Of a stretch of 64,000 nucleotides of DNA, positions 23,365 to 33,928 are shown piece after piece. The DNA is from Margaritifera margaritifera (lineage: Eukaryota > Mollusca > Bivalvia > Unionida > Margaritiferidae): positions 248,001-312,000 of the forward strand of contig JAQPZY010001688.1 of the NCBI GenBank assembly GCA_029931535.1, given 5' to 3'. The notes beneath the pieces were generated by a model. That model did no database searches. It was not told the DNA's origin and saw only the letters and a list, made by a program, of their open reading frames with translations. A program made the position numbers and the translations under genes. Position 1 is the first letter of the stretch, and every line of letters begins with the position of its first letter.

Positions 23365-24535
23365 GCTCTACTGGTCATCGATCAAAAGAGCTTATGGGAT
23401 ATCCTATTGTCTGTCGTCCGACGTTCGTTCGTCCGTTAGCACTTGTTTGTTACTGCTACTCTTCCTAAACATCTTGGAGCTTAACCTAAATAAAAAGGGT
23501 GCTGCTCAGACATCAAATATAGCCACCACAGCAACCATCTTGAAAATATTGTTATCGCCACTCCTCCGGAATGGATGGTCATATCAACATGGCCCTTTCA
23601 CTAAAAGACTTCTTACGATGTTGGCCCTAAATGAAACTGGTGCCAGTCTTATGTCTAATATGGCCGCCATTTTGAAAATCTTGTTATTACTTCTCCTCTT
23701 GAACGAAAAGTCGTTTCGACACTGGTTTTCCACCAAATGACTGTATGTATAGTTGGGCCTAATTAAAAATGGTTCTTGGCTTCCGATATGGCCGCCATAG
23801 TGGCCATCTTGAAAATCATGTTATCGCTACTCCTCCTGAATAGATGGTCATATCAAGATGTAGGTTTAACCAGAAAGGTTTCTTATGATGTCTACTTGGT
23901 CCAAAATGAAATGGTGTTGATCCTGACGCCCAATATGGGGCCACGGCAGTCATCTTGAAAATCTTATTATCGCTACTCCTCCTGAATGGGAAGTCATATT
24001 GACATGGGGTTTTCACCAGAACGCTTCTTATGATGTCTAGTTGGTACTAAATGCAAATGGTACCGGTTTAACATCCAATATCCACCGTGGCAACCATCTT
24101 GAAAATCTTGTTATTGCTACGGCTCTTAAATGGAAAGTCGTGTCGACATTGGATTTTCACCAGAATACTAATAATGCTGTCTAGTTGGTCCTGAATGAAA
24201 ATGGCGCCGATCTCACCTCAAATATGCCTGCAATAATGAACATATTGAAATCGTGTCACTAATTCTTCTGAATGGATGGTCATATAAAAAAACGAGGTTT
24301 TTCACCAAAAGTCTTCTAATGGTGTCTAGTTTGACCTAAATGAAAACGGTGCTAATCTTTCATCCAGTATGGCTGCCACAGTGGCAAATTTGAAGATCGT
24401 ATCGCTTAAGATTATCAGAGATGACTCTAACATTCAGCAGTTAAAAAGAATAAATGTTTTTTTCATGAATTCCCGGAAATTCTTTTCGGGCAGTAGAACG
24501 TCAGTCCCTTCGAGGGACTCTTGCTTCTCATAGAT
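23365..24535 (+). repeat. Tandem-unit dispersed element, family A, + orientation
   Basis: Head: TTTAGCTCTACTGGTCATCG, then 'gagcttatgggat' and 'tgtctgtcgtccg'. Six or seven diverged ~145-bp units follow, each with 'aatatggccgcca', 'catcttgaaaatcttgttat', 'ctcctcctgaatgg' and 'gacttcttatgatgtctagttgg'. Tail: 'cccttcgagggactcttgcttctca'. The same head-units-tail layout occurs at 42930-44840, and in reverse at 26900-34793. The layout recalls bivalve non-autonomous elements with internal tandem repeats (Pearl-type), but I cannot prove mobility. It splits the polymerase relic. Confidence 0.75.
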
Positions 24536-24565
24536 ATGACATATATTAGTTGAGCCAACATGCTT

Positions 24566-24699
24566 TTCGTTATCCTCTGTGAACATGAGGTCGCATTTTT
24601 AGACCTTTTTCGTTGTGCACTAGTTTTGCCATCTTTTATCCTCTGTGAACATGAGGTCGCATTTTTAGACCTTTTTCGTTGTGCACTAGTTTTGCCATC
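24566..24699. repeat. 65-bp direct duplication
   Basis: Two adjacent copies of a block containing ATCCTCTGTGAACATGAGGT, 'cgcatttttagacc' and 'gtgcactagttttgccatct'. They are identical by eye. It lies inside the polymerase relic. Confidence 0.9.
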
Positions 24700-25240
24700 T
24701 TACCCAACCAATTGTAAAACAACTTAATACAATCAGTGTCTCTTTAAATGATTGGTTTACAATACTTGTGAATTGACTTGAGGTACATGCAAAACCCTGA
24801 TGAAATGCGTTTATATGTTGTTTATCTTTTTCAGTCCAATACATATCTGTTTGATGAGTATCACTCTTTACAATTTTGTAATAAGCTGATACTTTCAAAA
24901 TCACAATAAACAATATGCGGAACTTTTAATTGATGAAAGCAATATTTTATTGTGATAATTGATCCCTCTTCAGGCATTATATGTATTGAGTTGTCTTCAC
25001 TGTGACATAATCTTTGTGTTATACATTTTGTGTGTGTATTGAATAAAATCAAGCATTTATTTACACGTAAATTTTTTATTTTTGTGTTTATTAGTTTGGC
25101 TCGATACTGGCCTTGATCAATCTTTTATTCCAACGCAATGGTAACTTTAAGCATTGTAGTTAGTCAATATGATCAACATGTCAACATGACCGACTTTCTC
25201 TTCGTAAGTTACTCTATGAGTTTTATTGTAGTTTCTGTCA

Positions 25241-26899
25241 GGTGCTTGGCTCTTTGCGACGTCCATACCACTGTATCCTCGTTTTAGTATTGTATACACA
25301 TTGTCAGATGTATGAAATTCTTTTTCAAAGTTTCAAATGTCTTTAATTTTCATTAGACATCTATTAACCAACGTGAGTACTTGTTCAAATTGTGTTTTGA
25401 TGGTCTATAATTATTTTGGTTCTGAGAATTAAAAACCAATTCTTTAGGTTAAAAGATGCATCTATTGATAGTATTTTGTACATTGATGCAAGCTTTTTTG
25501 TTATTAACCCAATTAAGCAAATCTATATATAAGCTTTCACTGGGCGGTTGATGCCCATTTTAGTGCAATGTTAAATATTCAATCCTGTCGAACATAGGTT
25601 TGGTACTTTCGCTTATATATTGTCTAAATTTTATATGTAAAATGCCAGATAAAATGTCAGTGGCATCATTCATTTCACCTCTGTTTATTATATTCATAGA
25701 TTTTGTCCTACGGTAAAATTCTCTCTACCGAATTTTATCTACTTTTCTTGGGTAGATCGGATAGTCTGATCATTAAATCCAATTGAACTTTACAGAACTA
25801 AATAGTCTAATTATCCGAATTATGTCTTTCTTCAAGTAAGATCTGTACTCATTTAATTCGATCCACCCTTTCCAGTGTAAAGAAACGTCTTTTGTTATAT
25901 ACCTACAAATCGAAGTAATAAATAAAAAAAAAGTGACCAAAACTCGCACCTTTTATTTACTGTCGACTGTTCGACTCTCCGCCCATGTACCATGTACCAA
26001 GCATATATAAGGAATTTACTAGTCAAACATTGGGGGCAGTAATGAATGAGGCTAATATTAATGTTGCCTATATAGGACAGTTGGGACATTTAAGTGGTTT
26101 TTAGTTGAAATATGTACTAAGCTGCAATCCAGTCCCTTTCAAGTTTTTGTCCAAATATTATAAAATGTTGGGATTTAACTTAAAACGATACAAGCGAAAA
26201 CTCTGCTCAATTTCACGTTGAAATGCCTTAAATTGCAAAGGTGCATATGAAAATAAGTTGGGCGGAAGGTTCGCCTTTATCTGAGAAGTTTATTCATTTT
26301 ATTCGTGGGGTGCCGATTTTCGTGATTTCATGGGTGCTGCAAAAAACTAATTTAATATACAGAACATAAAAATACGCTCGGATGCCCATGTTGAGGAAAA
26401 GATGACCTCTATCTTCCCAATTACACGCACATACACGAACTTAAGAAGACCGACTAAACTGTGATTTTGTGCAAAACCACGAAAATTGGCGACCACGGAA
26501 ATGGATGAATTCACAGTACTATTTGAATTATTTTATTTGAGTAATTCTTCCTTCAAGAGTGGTTGGTGTTGGTGGATAATTTCCTCATTTTTAATTTTCC
26601 TTTCATTCTTTCGACTATTTTATGTACAACAAGGAAGAATAGGGACTGTCTGTCTGTATGTCTGTCTCTCTGCGCTTGTGGAAACACTGAAATCTTGAAT
26701 ATCCCCACGTTTTATTTCCTGTGGTACAGAAACATCGCATTTGTATGTCGGGAAAAACACAAAAACAAAACAAAAGGGACTGACGCTCTACTGACTGAAA
26801 CAAATTTCCAGGAATTCACGAGAAGACTGTTTCTTCTTTTTAACTGCTAAGTGTCGAAACCATCTCTGATATATTTTGAACAATAACATTAACATTAAC
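25241..26899. other. No gene seen
   Basis: Upstream (on -) of the recognisable polymerase relic. Some of it may be decayed Polinton sequence. Open frames at 26486-26850 (+) are rich in Phe/Leu/Ser from T-rich DNA and have no motif. Confidence 0.35.
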
Positions 26900-27384
26900 A
26901 TTTTCCAATTAGCCGCTGTGGTGGCCATGTTGGATGTAAGATCGGCACCAATTTCATTTAGGACCAACTGGATATCATTAGAAGTATTTTGGTGAAAACT
27001 CTATGTGAATATAACCATCCATTCGGGACAAGATGACTACCATGGTGACCATATTGGATCTCAGATCGACACCATTTTCATTTAGGACAAACTAAACATG
27101 ACAAGTCTTCTGGTAAAACCCCTTGTTGATATGACTTTCCGTTCAGGATGAGTAGCGATAGCAAGATTTCTTTCAAGATGGCTTCCATGGTGGCCATTTT
27201 GGACTTCAGATCAGCACCATTTTCATTTATGACCAACTAGACATGATAAGAAATCTTTCAGTGAATAACCCATGTTGATATGACCATCCATTCAGGAGGA
27301 GTACCGACAAAAAAATAAAGATGGTGGTTGTATCGGTACCATTTTCATATAGGACCAACTAGACATCAGAAGAGGTCTTCGGGT
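26900..27384 (-). repeat. Family A tandem-unit element, first part, - orientation
   Basis: About three ~145-bp units in reverse orientation, with 'gtggtggccatgttgga', 'ggcaccaatttcatttaggaccaact' and 'gaccatccattcaggagga'. The array stops at 27384 and resumes at 33929; the LTR element sits exactly between. Confidence 0.8.
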
Positions 27385-28137
27385 TGTTATGTATGATGTT
27401 TATATAATATTATAAATATTTTAGGAAATTATAAATGTTTCTTCACTTTAATATTTGCTTCAATCTTTATGTTTATCAGGAAAAACATGTTTAACTAGTG
27501 TCTTTGAATTAGGTTGTTTTGATCAATATGTGTTCTCAATTTGAAGGTCAAGGTTGAATTTTTGTTTACAAGTAAAATTCCATTAAGATGACACACATTC
27601 TAGAACATTCTGTCATGTGACCAATCTTTATATATGCCATGTTTGGTGGACATTTATTCAGTTTTGACATTACCATCAGTCTTGTAAAGAGCTATTACAG
27701 TTGTGAAAATTCATTCCAAATTCTAAGAGAGGAATTATTTTAAATATTCATTGGATTATAACAGTGCTCATAAACTTTTGGATTTTGGATTTTTAATTGA
27801 TGATTTTGGAATTTAAGTGAACTTATTCAGATATTTTGGAATACTTCATTTTGACATCAGCACATCAAGATTACTAGTACATCAGGACTTTGGAGACCAT
27901 TAGCACATCATAACATTCAAGGACACAGCCGTGAATTCGGAACATTCTATATTTAGGACTTGTGATTAGAACAATCATTCTTATTGGATTATTAGGATTT
28001 CAAAACACATTACTGTAAGTGACTTTTTTATTTTTCATTTTAATTATCTAGTAATAAATTGCTTGTTGATTTTTTACATGATTTGTTGGTTTCACTTTCT
28101 TTCTGTTACATTTTTCTTAGACCATAGAGTCGTAACA
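27385..28137 (+). repeat. 5' LTR
   Basis: 753 bp, identical in length to the 3' LTR; I count only about three substitutions between them by eye. A CCAAT (27621-27625) and a TTTATATAT box (27627-27635), also found in the solo LTR at 3808-4446, look like the core promoter. AATAAA lies at 28053-28058. The LTR ends GTCGTAACA. Confidence 0.95.
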
Positions 28138-28142
28138 GAAAT

Positions 28143-28160
28143 TGGGGGCTCGTCCGGGAT
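28143..28160 (+). promoter_or_regulatory. Primer binding site, tRNA-Pro type
   Basis: TGGGGGCTCGTCCGGGAT lies 5 bp after the LTR. It is complementary to the 3' end of tRNA-Pro, the primer used by murine leukaemia viruses. The host tRNA was not checked. Confidence 0.9.
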
Positions 28161-28305
28161 TGAATTTCTTTAAAGCATATTAGAGATATTAAATTTATCT
28201 TTGAAATTCATATTGATTTTGTCTTGGAATTTTTTTTTGTTTTTGTCTTTGGCAAAGATTTTTAAATAGAGAAATTTTTTTGTGTGAAACCAACAAGCAT
28301 TTACA

Positions 28306-29146
28306 ATGGCATCTAATGTTCAGAATTACATTTCAAAACCTACCCAGGAGGGGTTAGAGTGCATGAGAAAGGATGAGTTGCTCGAGCTTGCCAGAAAATA
28401 CAGTCTATCTTAGGCAAAAGTATCATTGACAAAACAGGAGATAAAGATTATTTTAATTCAGTATTTAGCAGGAAAGGGAATTTTTGAAAATAGTGCTTTA
28501 AGTTTGAAGAGAAAGCCTGTATCTGGTTCTGACAGGAAATTAAGGGAATTAGAGTTAAAGAACCAGATGGATTTAGAATTGGCAAAGCTTCAGATTCAGA
28601 GAGAGAGAGAAAAAGAAGAGAGGCAGATGGAGAAAGAAAAAGAAGAGAGGCAGATGGAGAGAGAGAGAGAGAGAGAAAGAAGATAGACAAATACAAATGC
28701 AGATGCAGATGCAAAGAGAAGAAAGGGAAATGCAATTTAAGTTAAGAGAATTAGAACTGGCAAACAGAGCACACTCCACTCCTTTAAACACAAGTCCAGG
28801 TTTTGATGTTACTAGATATATTAGGTTAGTACCCCCTTTTCAGGAAAAAGAAGTAGATAAATACTTTCTTCATTTCGAGAAAATAGCTGAAAACTTGAAA
28901 TGGCCCAGAGAGCATTGGACTTTGTTATTACAAAGTGTACTTATTGGCAAAGCTCGTGAAGTCTACACTTCACTGTCAGTACAACAAAGCACTGATTATG
29001 ATGTGGTTAAGGAGTACATCTTGAAAGCTTATGAGTTGGTACCAGAGGCATATCGACAAAGGTTTAGGAATTGTAGAAAAGAAACTACACAAACTCATGT
29101 CGAATTTGCAAGGGATAAAGAACAACTATTTGATAGGTGGTGCTAG
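28306..29146 (+). pseudogene. Gag, N-terminal and capsid part, broken
   Basis: The ATG at 28306 is the first good start after the primer site. The frame reads MASNVQNYISKPTQEGLECM and is stopped by TAG at codon 36 (28411-28413). It continues in the same frame to an Arg/Glu coiled-coil stretch encoded by a (GA)n run, where it ends at 28684-28686. A shift there leads to the next frame (to 29146), which holds the capsid-like region: RYIRLVPPFQEKEVDKYFLH, WPREHW, LIGKAREVYTSL and AYRQRFRNCRK. This resembles retroelement/SCAN-type Gag capsids. A third break at about 29144 shifts the frame into the long following ORF. The microsatellite slip and two other breaks mean no full Gag can be made. Confidence 0.8.
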
Positions 29147-31386
29147 CCAAGAAAGTTGATCAAGCTTATGATAACCTCAGACAGCTCGTATTAATTGAAG
29201 AGTTCAAGAGGTGCATCCATAGTGATGTTAAAACCTATCTTGACGAGCAGAATGTGGAAACTTTGGAAAATGCTGCTCGTATGGCTGATGATTATTCCTT
29301 GACTCACAAAATTTCATTTGGTAATAAATCGTCCTCTCAGCAGTTATCTGGTAAAAAACCATTTCAATCTCATTCGAGTACTTCCAAATTTCACAACAGC
29401 ACAACTGTTAGGAATCAAACATCTGATAAGACTGATCAGAAATCCTTATCTCTTCCTACGTGCACTTATTGTAAAACGAAAGGGCACGTTATTTCTGATT
29501 GCTTCGAGTTGAAAAATAAGCAACAGAGTAAAGACAGAGCTTTTCCAAATGCTCTTATTTCTACGAGGTCAAGGTCACGGTCTTGTATTGAAAGCAATAC
29601 ATTTGTTGGGTCAAACAAACCCCAGTCTGATTCTATTTTAGAGGCTTATGAACCATTCATGTCAGAAGGTTCTATATCACTTATTGGTGATTCTGCCAAA
29701 CCTATCCCAATTAAAATATTAAGGGACACTGGAGCTTCTCAGAGTCTTTTATTATCAGGTACTTTGCCTTTGTCTGAGGAGTCTTCTTCAAGTGAAAGTG
29801 TTCTTGTTCAGGGAGTAGAGTGCGGCTTTGTAAATGTTCCTCTTCATTGTGTAAATTTGGCATCAGACTTAGTTTCTGGACCTGTGACTGTTGGGGCAGT
29901 GACTTCTTTACCCATAGAGGGTGTTCATTTATTACTAGGCAATGACCTAGCTGGAGATAAGGTTGTGGTTAATCCACTTGTAACTGACAAGCCTTGTTTG
30001 GATCAGAAAGTTGATCCTGTCGAAACTGAAATCCCTGATTTGTACCCTGCTTGTGCAGTTACTAGAGCTATGGCAAAAAGAGCTCTTGAGAGTGATGTTG
30101 ATCAGGATATTATTCCTTTAGCTGACACATGTATTAGTCAGTCTTTTGATGAGGTCACTTTTTCCTCAGGTATTGATCAATCAAACGGTATTGATCACAG
30201 TGATCCTCTTTTGGCAACTCATTCTCTTTGTTCTAATCAGGATGACAAACGACAATCCCTTGTCGTTGAACAGGAGCAAGATCCCGAGATATCTTGTTTG
30301 TTTCAGAGGGCTATTAGTGAAACTGAAGCCACACAAGTTCCAGTGTGTTACTTTGTGAAAAATGGGGTCCTTATGAGGAAATGGAGACCACCTGATGTAC
30401 CCGCTGGTGACGAGTGGTCAGTGAGCTATCAAATTGTTGTTCCTAAGTCATATCGACAGGAAATTCTTAATTTAGCCCATGAAACTCCTTTGGCTGGTCA
30501 TTTAGGAGTCCGTAAGACTTATCACAAGATCTTGAATCATTTTTATTTGCCGAAACTCAAAAGTGATGTTTCTAAATACTGCAGATCTTGTCACACTTGT
30601 CAAATGGTAGGAAAGCCCAATCAGAAGATACCTAAGGCTCATCTGCAACCTATTCCTGCATTTGATGAACTATTTAGTAGAATAATGGTAAACTGTGTTG
30701 CTCCTTTACCTAAAACCAAGTCAGGCAACCAATACTTGTTGACCATCATGTGTACATCTACAAGATTTCCAGAAGCAATTCCTCTGAGAAATATAAAAAC
30801 TAAAACTATTGTGAAAGCTTTGGTGAAGTTTTTTACACTTGTTGGCCTTCCCAAATCTGTCCAGTCGGATCAAGGGTCAAATTTTATGTCTGGAATTTTC
30901 CAACAAGTTATGCATGAATTAGGCATCCAACAGTTTAAATCTTCTGCCTATCACCCTGAAAGTCAAGGTGCTTTGGAAAGATTTCATCAAACTTTGAAGA
31001 ATATGATTCGATCATATTGCTTTGATACAGAAAAGGATTGGGATGAGGGTGTTCATTTGTTGTTGTTTGCTGTTAGGGAATCAGTTCAAGAGTCGTTGGG
31101 TTTTAGTCCCTTTGAACTAGTTTTTGGTCATACTGTCCGTGGACCATTGAAATTATTGAAAGAGAAACTTCTTTCAAATGAAGATTCGAAGATTAATCTT
31201 CTTGATTATGTTTCTGATTTCAAATACAAGTTGTCAAAGGCCTGTGAAGTAGCAAGAACTAATCTTCACAATACCCAGTCAAAAATGAAATTAAGGTATG
31301 ACAGAAATTCACAGGAAAGGAGTTTTAAACCTGGTGACAAAGTTCTGGCTCTCTTTCCCATACCTCAGAATCCTCTTTCAGGCTAA
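29137..31386 (+). pseudogene. Gag C-terminus, nucleocapsid, protease and integrase in one frame
   Basis: This is the longest open frame of the element (749 codons) but begins mid-Gag, so it lacks a genuine start. It has a CX2CX4HX4C knuckle, CTYCKTKGHVISDC (29461-29502), and a protease active site DTGA (29725-29736) with LLGNDLAG downstream. The HHCC zinc domain has His at 30478 and 30499 and CRSCHTC at 30580-30600. The integrase core follows. Its first catalytic position is Asn (AAC, 30691-30693) where Asp is expected (VNC). The second Asp is intact in SDQGSNF (30868-30870), and Glu in ALERF (30976-30978) gives exact D-35-E spacing. It ends at a TAA after a frameshift. RT does not sit between protease and integrase. 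Confidence 0.9.
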
Positions 31387-32802
31387 ATTTTAATGTCCTT
31401 ATACCGTTGAAAAGAAAGTAAATGACTTAAATTATATCATTGACACTCCTGGGAGACGGAAACAGAAACAACTTTGTCATATAAATATGTTAAAGGAATA
31501 TTTTGACAGAGATAGCCCAGCTAATTATTCTGTTAATTTAGTTGTACCTGTCCCACATAGTGAAGATATCAACGATGGAGTACAATCAGACTATAGTGAC
31601 TCTGGTATAACCAATCTTCGGAATTCAGAAATCTTGAACAACCTAGACCAGAAACTTTCACATCTACAACAACAGGAAAGAAATGAACTAAAACAGCTAT
31701 TACATGACTATGAGCACTTGTTTCCTGATGTTCCAACAAGAACAAATAAAATTTATCATGACGTTGACATTGTAGATTCTGCGCCTGTGAAACAGCATCC
31801 TTATAGGATGAATCCTCTCAAACAGAACTATCTGAAGAAAGAAATTCAGTATTTACTGAGAATGATTTCATAGAACCAAGTAAAAGTAACTGGAGTTCAC
31901 CATGTATTCTTGTTCCCAAGCCAGATAATACATTCCGTATGTGTACTGACTATAGAAAAGTCAACAGTGTCACCAAAACTGATTCATTTCCAATCCCAAG
32001 AACGGACGATTGCATTGATAAAATTGGAAATGCGGAATATGTCACCAAGGTAGACCTTTTAAAAGGATTCTGGCAAATTCCACTGACGGAAAGGGCAAAA
32101 GAAATTTCAGCATTTGTAACTCCAGATGGACTTTATCAATATAAAGTCATGCCGTTTGGAATGAAAAATTCGCCTGCAACGTTTCAACGTCTGATGAACA
32201 TGATAACATTTGGTCTTGATAATTGTGACGCTTATATCGATAACGTCATTATCTACAACAACACCTGGGAAGATCATTTGGAAACGATTCAAAAATTCTT
32301 TGATCGACTCAGAGATGCGAATCTGACAATTAATTTGAGCAAAAGTGAGTTTTGCCATGCTTGTGTCACCTTTTTAGGACATATTGTGGGACAAGGTCAA
32401 GTTAAACCTATAGAAGCTAAGGTCAAAGCTATCTCTGAATTTCAAGTTCCAATTTGTAAAAAGCAACTGATGCGATTTCTAGGTATGGCTGGATATTATC
32501 GGAAATTTTGTTCCAATTTTTCCAAAATTGCTGAACCTTTGACAAGTTTATTGAGTAAGAAAACCAAATTTCATTGGTCTGACAAGTGTCAGGAATCTTT
32601 TGACAAGTTAAAGGCCATGCTTAAGAATGCACCAGTTCTTTCTGCACCAAATTTTAGCCAATCATTTAAATTATCTGTTAATGCAAGTGATGTAGGGGTT
32701 GGTGGAGTATTGATTCAGGAAGACAAAAGTGGTGTGGATCACCCTGTGTGTTATTTTTCTAAAAAAACTAAACAAGCACTAGAAAAATTATTCCACAATT
32801 GA
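31387..32802 (+). pseudogene. Integrase C-terminus and reverse transcriptase, broken
   Basis: After the shift at about 31384 a second stop, TAA, lies at 31391-31393. The frame then reads PYTVEKKVNDLNYIIDTP and HINMLKEYF, the end of the integrase region. A gypsy-type RT follows: LFPDVPTRTNK, APVKQHPYRMNPLKQ, then a frameshift near 31860. Next are FRMCTDYRKVNSVTKTDSFP, VTKVDLLKGFWQIPL and YKVMPFGMKNSPATFQRLMN. The catalytic box is YIDN: the second Asp of YIDD is AAC (32242-32244), Asn. The connection region FLGMAGYYRKFCSNFSKIAEPL is normal. The frame is lost near 32790. Between RT and RNase H there is no integrase. Confidence 0.9.
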
Positions 32803-33037
32803 GAAGGAATGTTTGGCTTTGATATTGGCTTTACAGCATTTTGAAGTGTATGTTACCTCAGCTCTTTCTCCAATTATTGTGTACAGTGATCACAATCCCC
32901 TTACTTTCATCAACAAAATGAAAGATAAAAATCGGAGATTGTTGAGATGGAGTTTGATATTGCAAGAATATAACATTGACATTAGACACATCAGTTGAAA
33001 AGACAATGTGATTGCAGATGCACTCTCACGTGCCTAG
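32640..33037 (+). pseudogene. RNase H, end of pol, broken
   Basis: The domain begins LSVNASDVGVGGVLIQ, where the first catalytic Asp of the usual DASD is Asn (AAT, 32680-32682). After a frameshift near 32790 come STIEKECLALILALQHFEVY, with the catalytic Glu, and VYSDHNPLTFI, with a catalytic Asp. A TGA at 32996-32998 interrupts IRHIS-KDNVIADALSRA, which ends at TAG 33035-33037. Nothing coding follows before the 3' LTR, so pol ends with RNase H. Confidence 0.9.
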
Positions 33038-33166
33038 AAATGTAATATTGCTTGATGTAATTAAGTCCAGTATCATAAAACATGTTCTTATGTAATTTTG
33101 GTTATTATAGTATTAGATGTATATTCAAAAGAAAGCTTTATTATATAAATCTTTCTTTTTCTTTAT

Positions 33167-33175
33167 GAGGGGAGG
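33167..33175 (+). promoter_or_regulatory. Polypurine tract
   Basis: GAGGGGAGG directly abuts the 3' LTR and would prime plus-strand DNA synthesis. Confidence 0.85.
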
Positions 33176-33928
33176 TGTTATGTATGATGTTTATATAATA
33201 TTATAAATATTTTAGGAAATTATAAATGTTTCTTCACTTTAATATTTGCTTCAATCTTTATGTTTATCAGGAAAAACATGTTTAACTAGTGTCCTTGAAT
33301 TAGGTTGTTTTGATCAATATGTTTTCTCAATTTGAAGGTCAAGGTTGAATTTTTGTTTACAAGTAAAATTCCATTAAGATGACACACATTCTAGAACATT
33401 CTGTCATGTGACCAATCTTTATATATGCCATGTTTGGTGGACATTTATTCAGTTTTGACATTACCATCAGTCTTGTAAAGAGCTATTACAGTTGTGAAAA
33501 TTCATTCCAAATTCTAAGAGAGGAATTATTTTAAATATTCATTGGATTATAACAGTGCTCATAAACTTTTGGATTTTGGATTTTTAATTGATGATTTTGG
33601 AATTTAAGTGAACTTATTCAGATATTTTGGAATACTTCATTTTGACATCAGCACATCAAGATTACTAGTACATCAGGACTTTGGAGACCATTAGCACATC
33701 ATAACATTCAAGGACACAGCCGTGAATTCGGAACATTCTATATTTAGGACTTGTGATTAGAACAATCATTCTTATTGGATTATTAGGATTTCAAAACACA
33801 TTACTGTAAGTGACTTTTTGATTTTTCATTTTAATTATCTAGTAATAAATTGCTTGTTGATTTTTTACATGATTTGTTGGTTTCACTTTCTTTCTGTTAC
33901 ATTTTTCTTAGACCATAGAGTCGTAACA
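33176..33928 (+). repeat. 3' LTR
   Basis: 753 bp, TGTTAT...TAACA, followed by GGGT. It differs from the 5' LTR at about three positions that I can see (tcttt/tcctt, gtgttc/gttttc, and ttttta/ttttga near the end). Confidence 0.95.

Larger units (their letters stand above)
21455..25240 (-). pseudogene. Protein-primed family B DNA polymerase relic (Polinton/Maverick-like)
   Basis: Read on -, pieces follow the order of Polinton-type pPolB. First is a Cys/His-rich segment with SSQTNKHKNKKFTCK (within 25040-25230). Then come KVPHIVYCDFESI with the first exonuclease motif (24891-24908), FMTLFLEQLAKNLNDD (22950-23030) and DSNISDDDF with CDLHDYC (22740-22850). GIRPGISMITQRYAIAN and IIYHDPNKNYMAW follow (21815-22120). 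The last pieces are TLDVDMEIPSYLHHHFKDYS (about 21640-21710) and YVIHCRNVMLFVELG (about 21470-21522). Such polymerases replicate Polinton genomes from a terminal protein primer. The relic has many stops and frameshifts. It is split by a 34-bp satellite (22178-22690) and by a tandem-unit element (23365-24535). The C-terminal catalytic part is missing. Confidence 0.8.
27385..33928 (+). mobile_element. Full-length Ty3/gypsy LTR retrotransposon with Gmr1-like domain order
   Basis: The 6544-bp element is flanked by GGGT (27381-27384 and 33929-33932), a perfect 4-bp target duplication. It has 753-bp LTRs with TGTTAT...TAACA ends, a primer site 5 bp after the 5' LTR and a polypurine tract abutting the 3' LTR. 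The coding order along + is Gag, zinc knuckle, protease, integrase, RT, RNase H. Integrase before RT is unlike most Ty3/gypsy elements and like Gmr1-type elements. RT and RNase H motifs are nonetheless gypsy-type. The frames carry at least seven disabling lesions, so it is not autonomous now. It is inserted in a family A repeat array; removing it rejoins 'cttcgggt' to 'gaaaacccc', as in other units. Confidence 0.95.

Noticed and set aside
28448..28791. Leu/Ser/Phe-rich frames on - as a membrane protein
   Set aside because: Antisense shadow of the Glu/Arg-rich Gag region and its (GA)n run.
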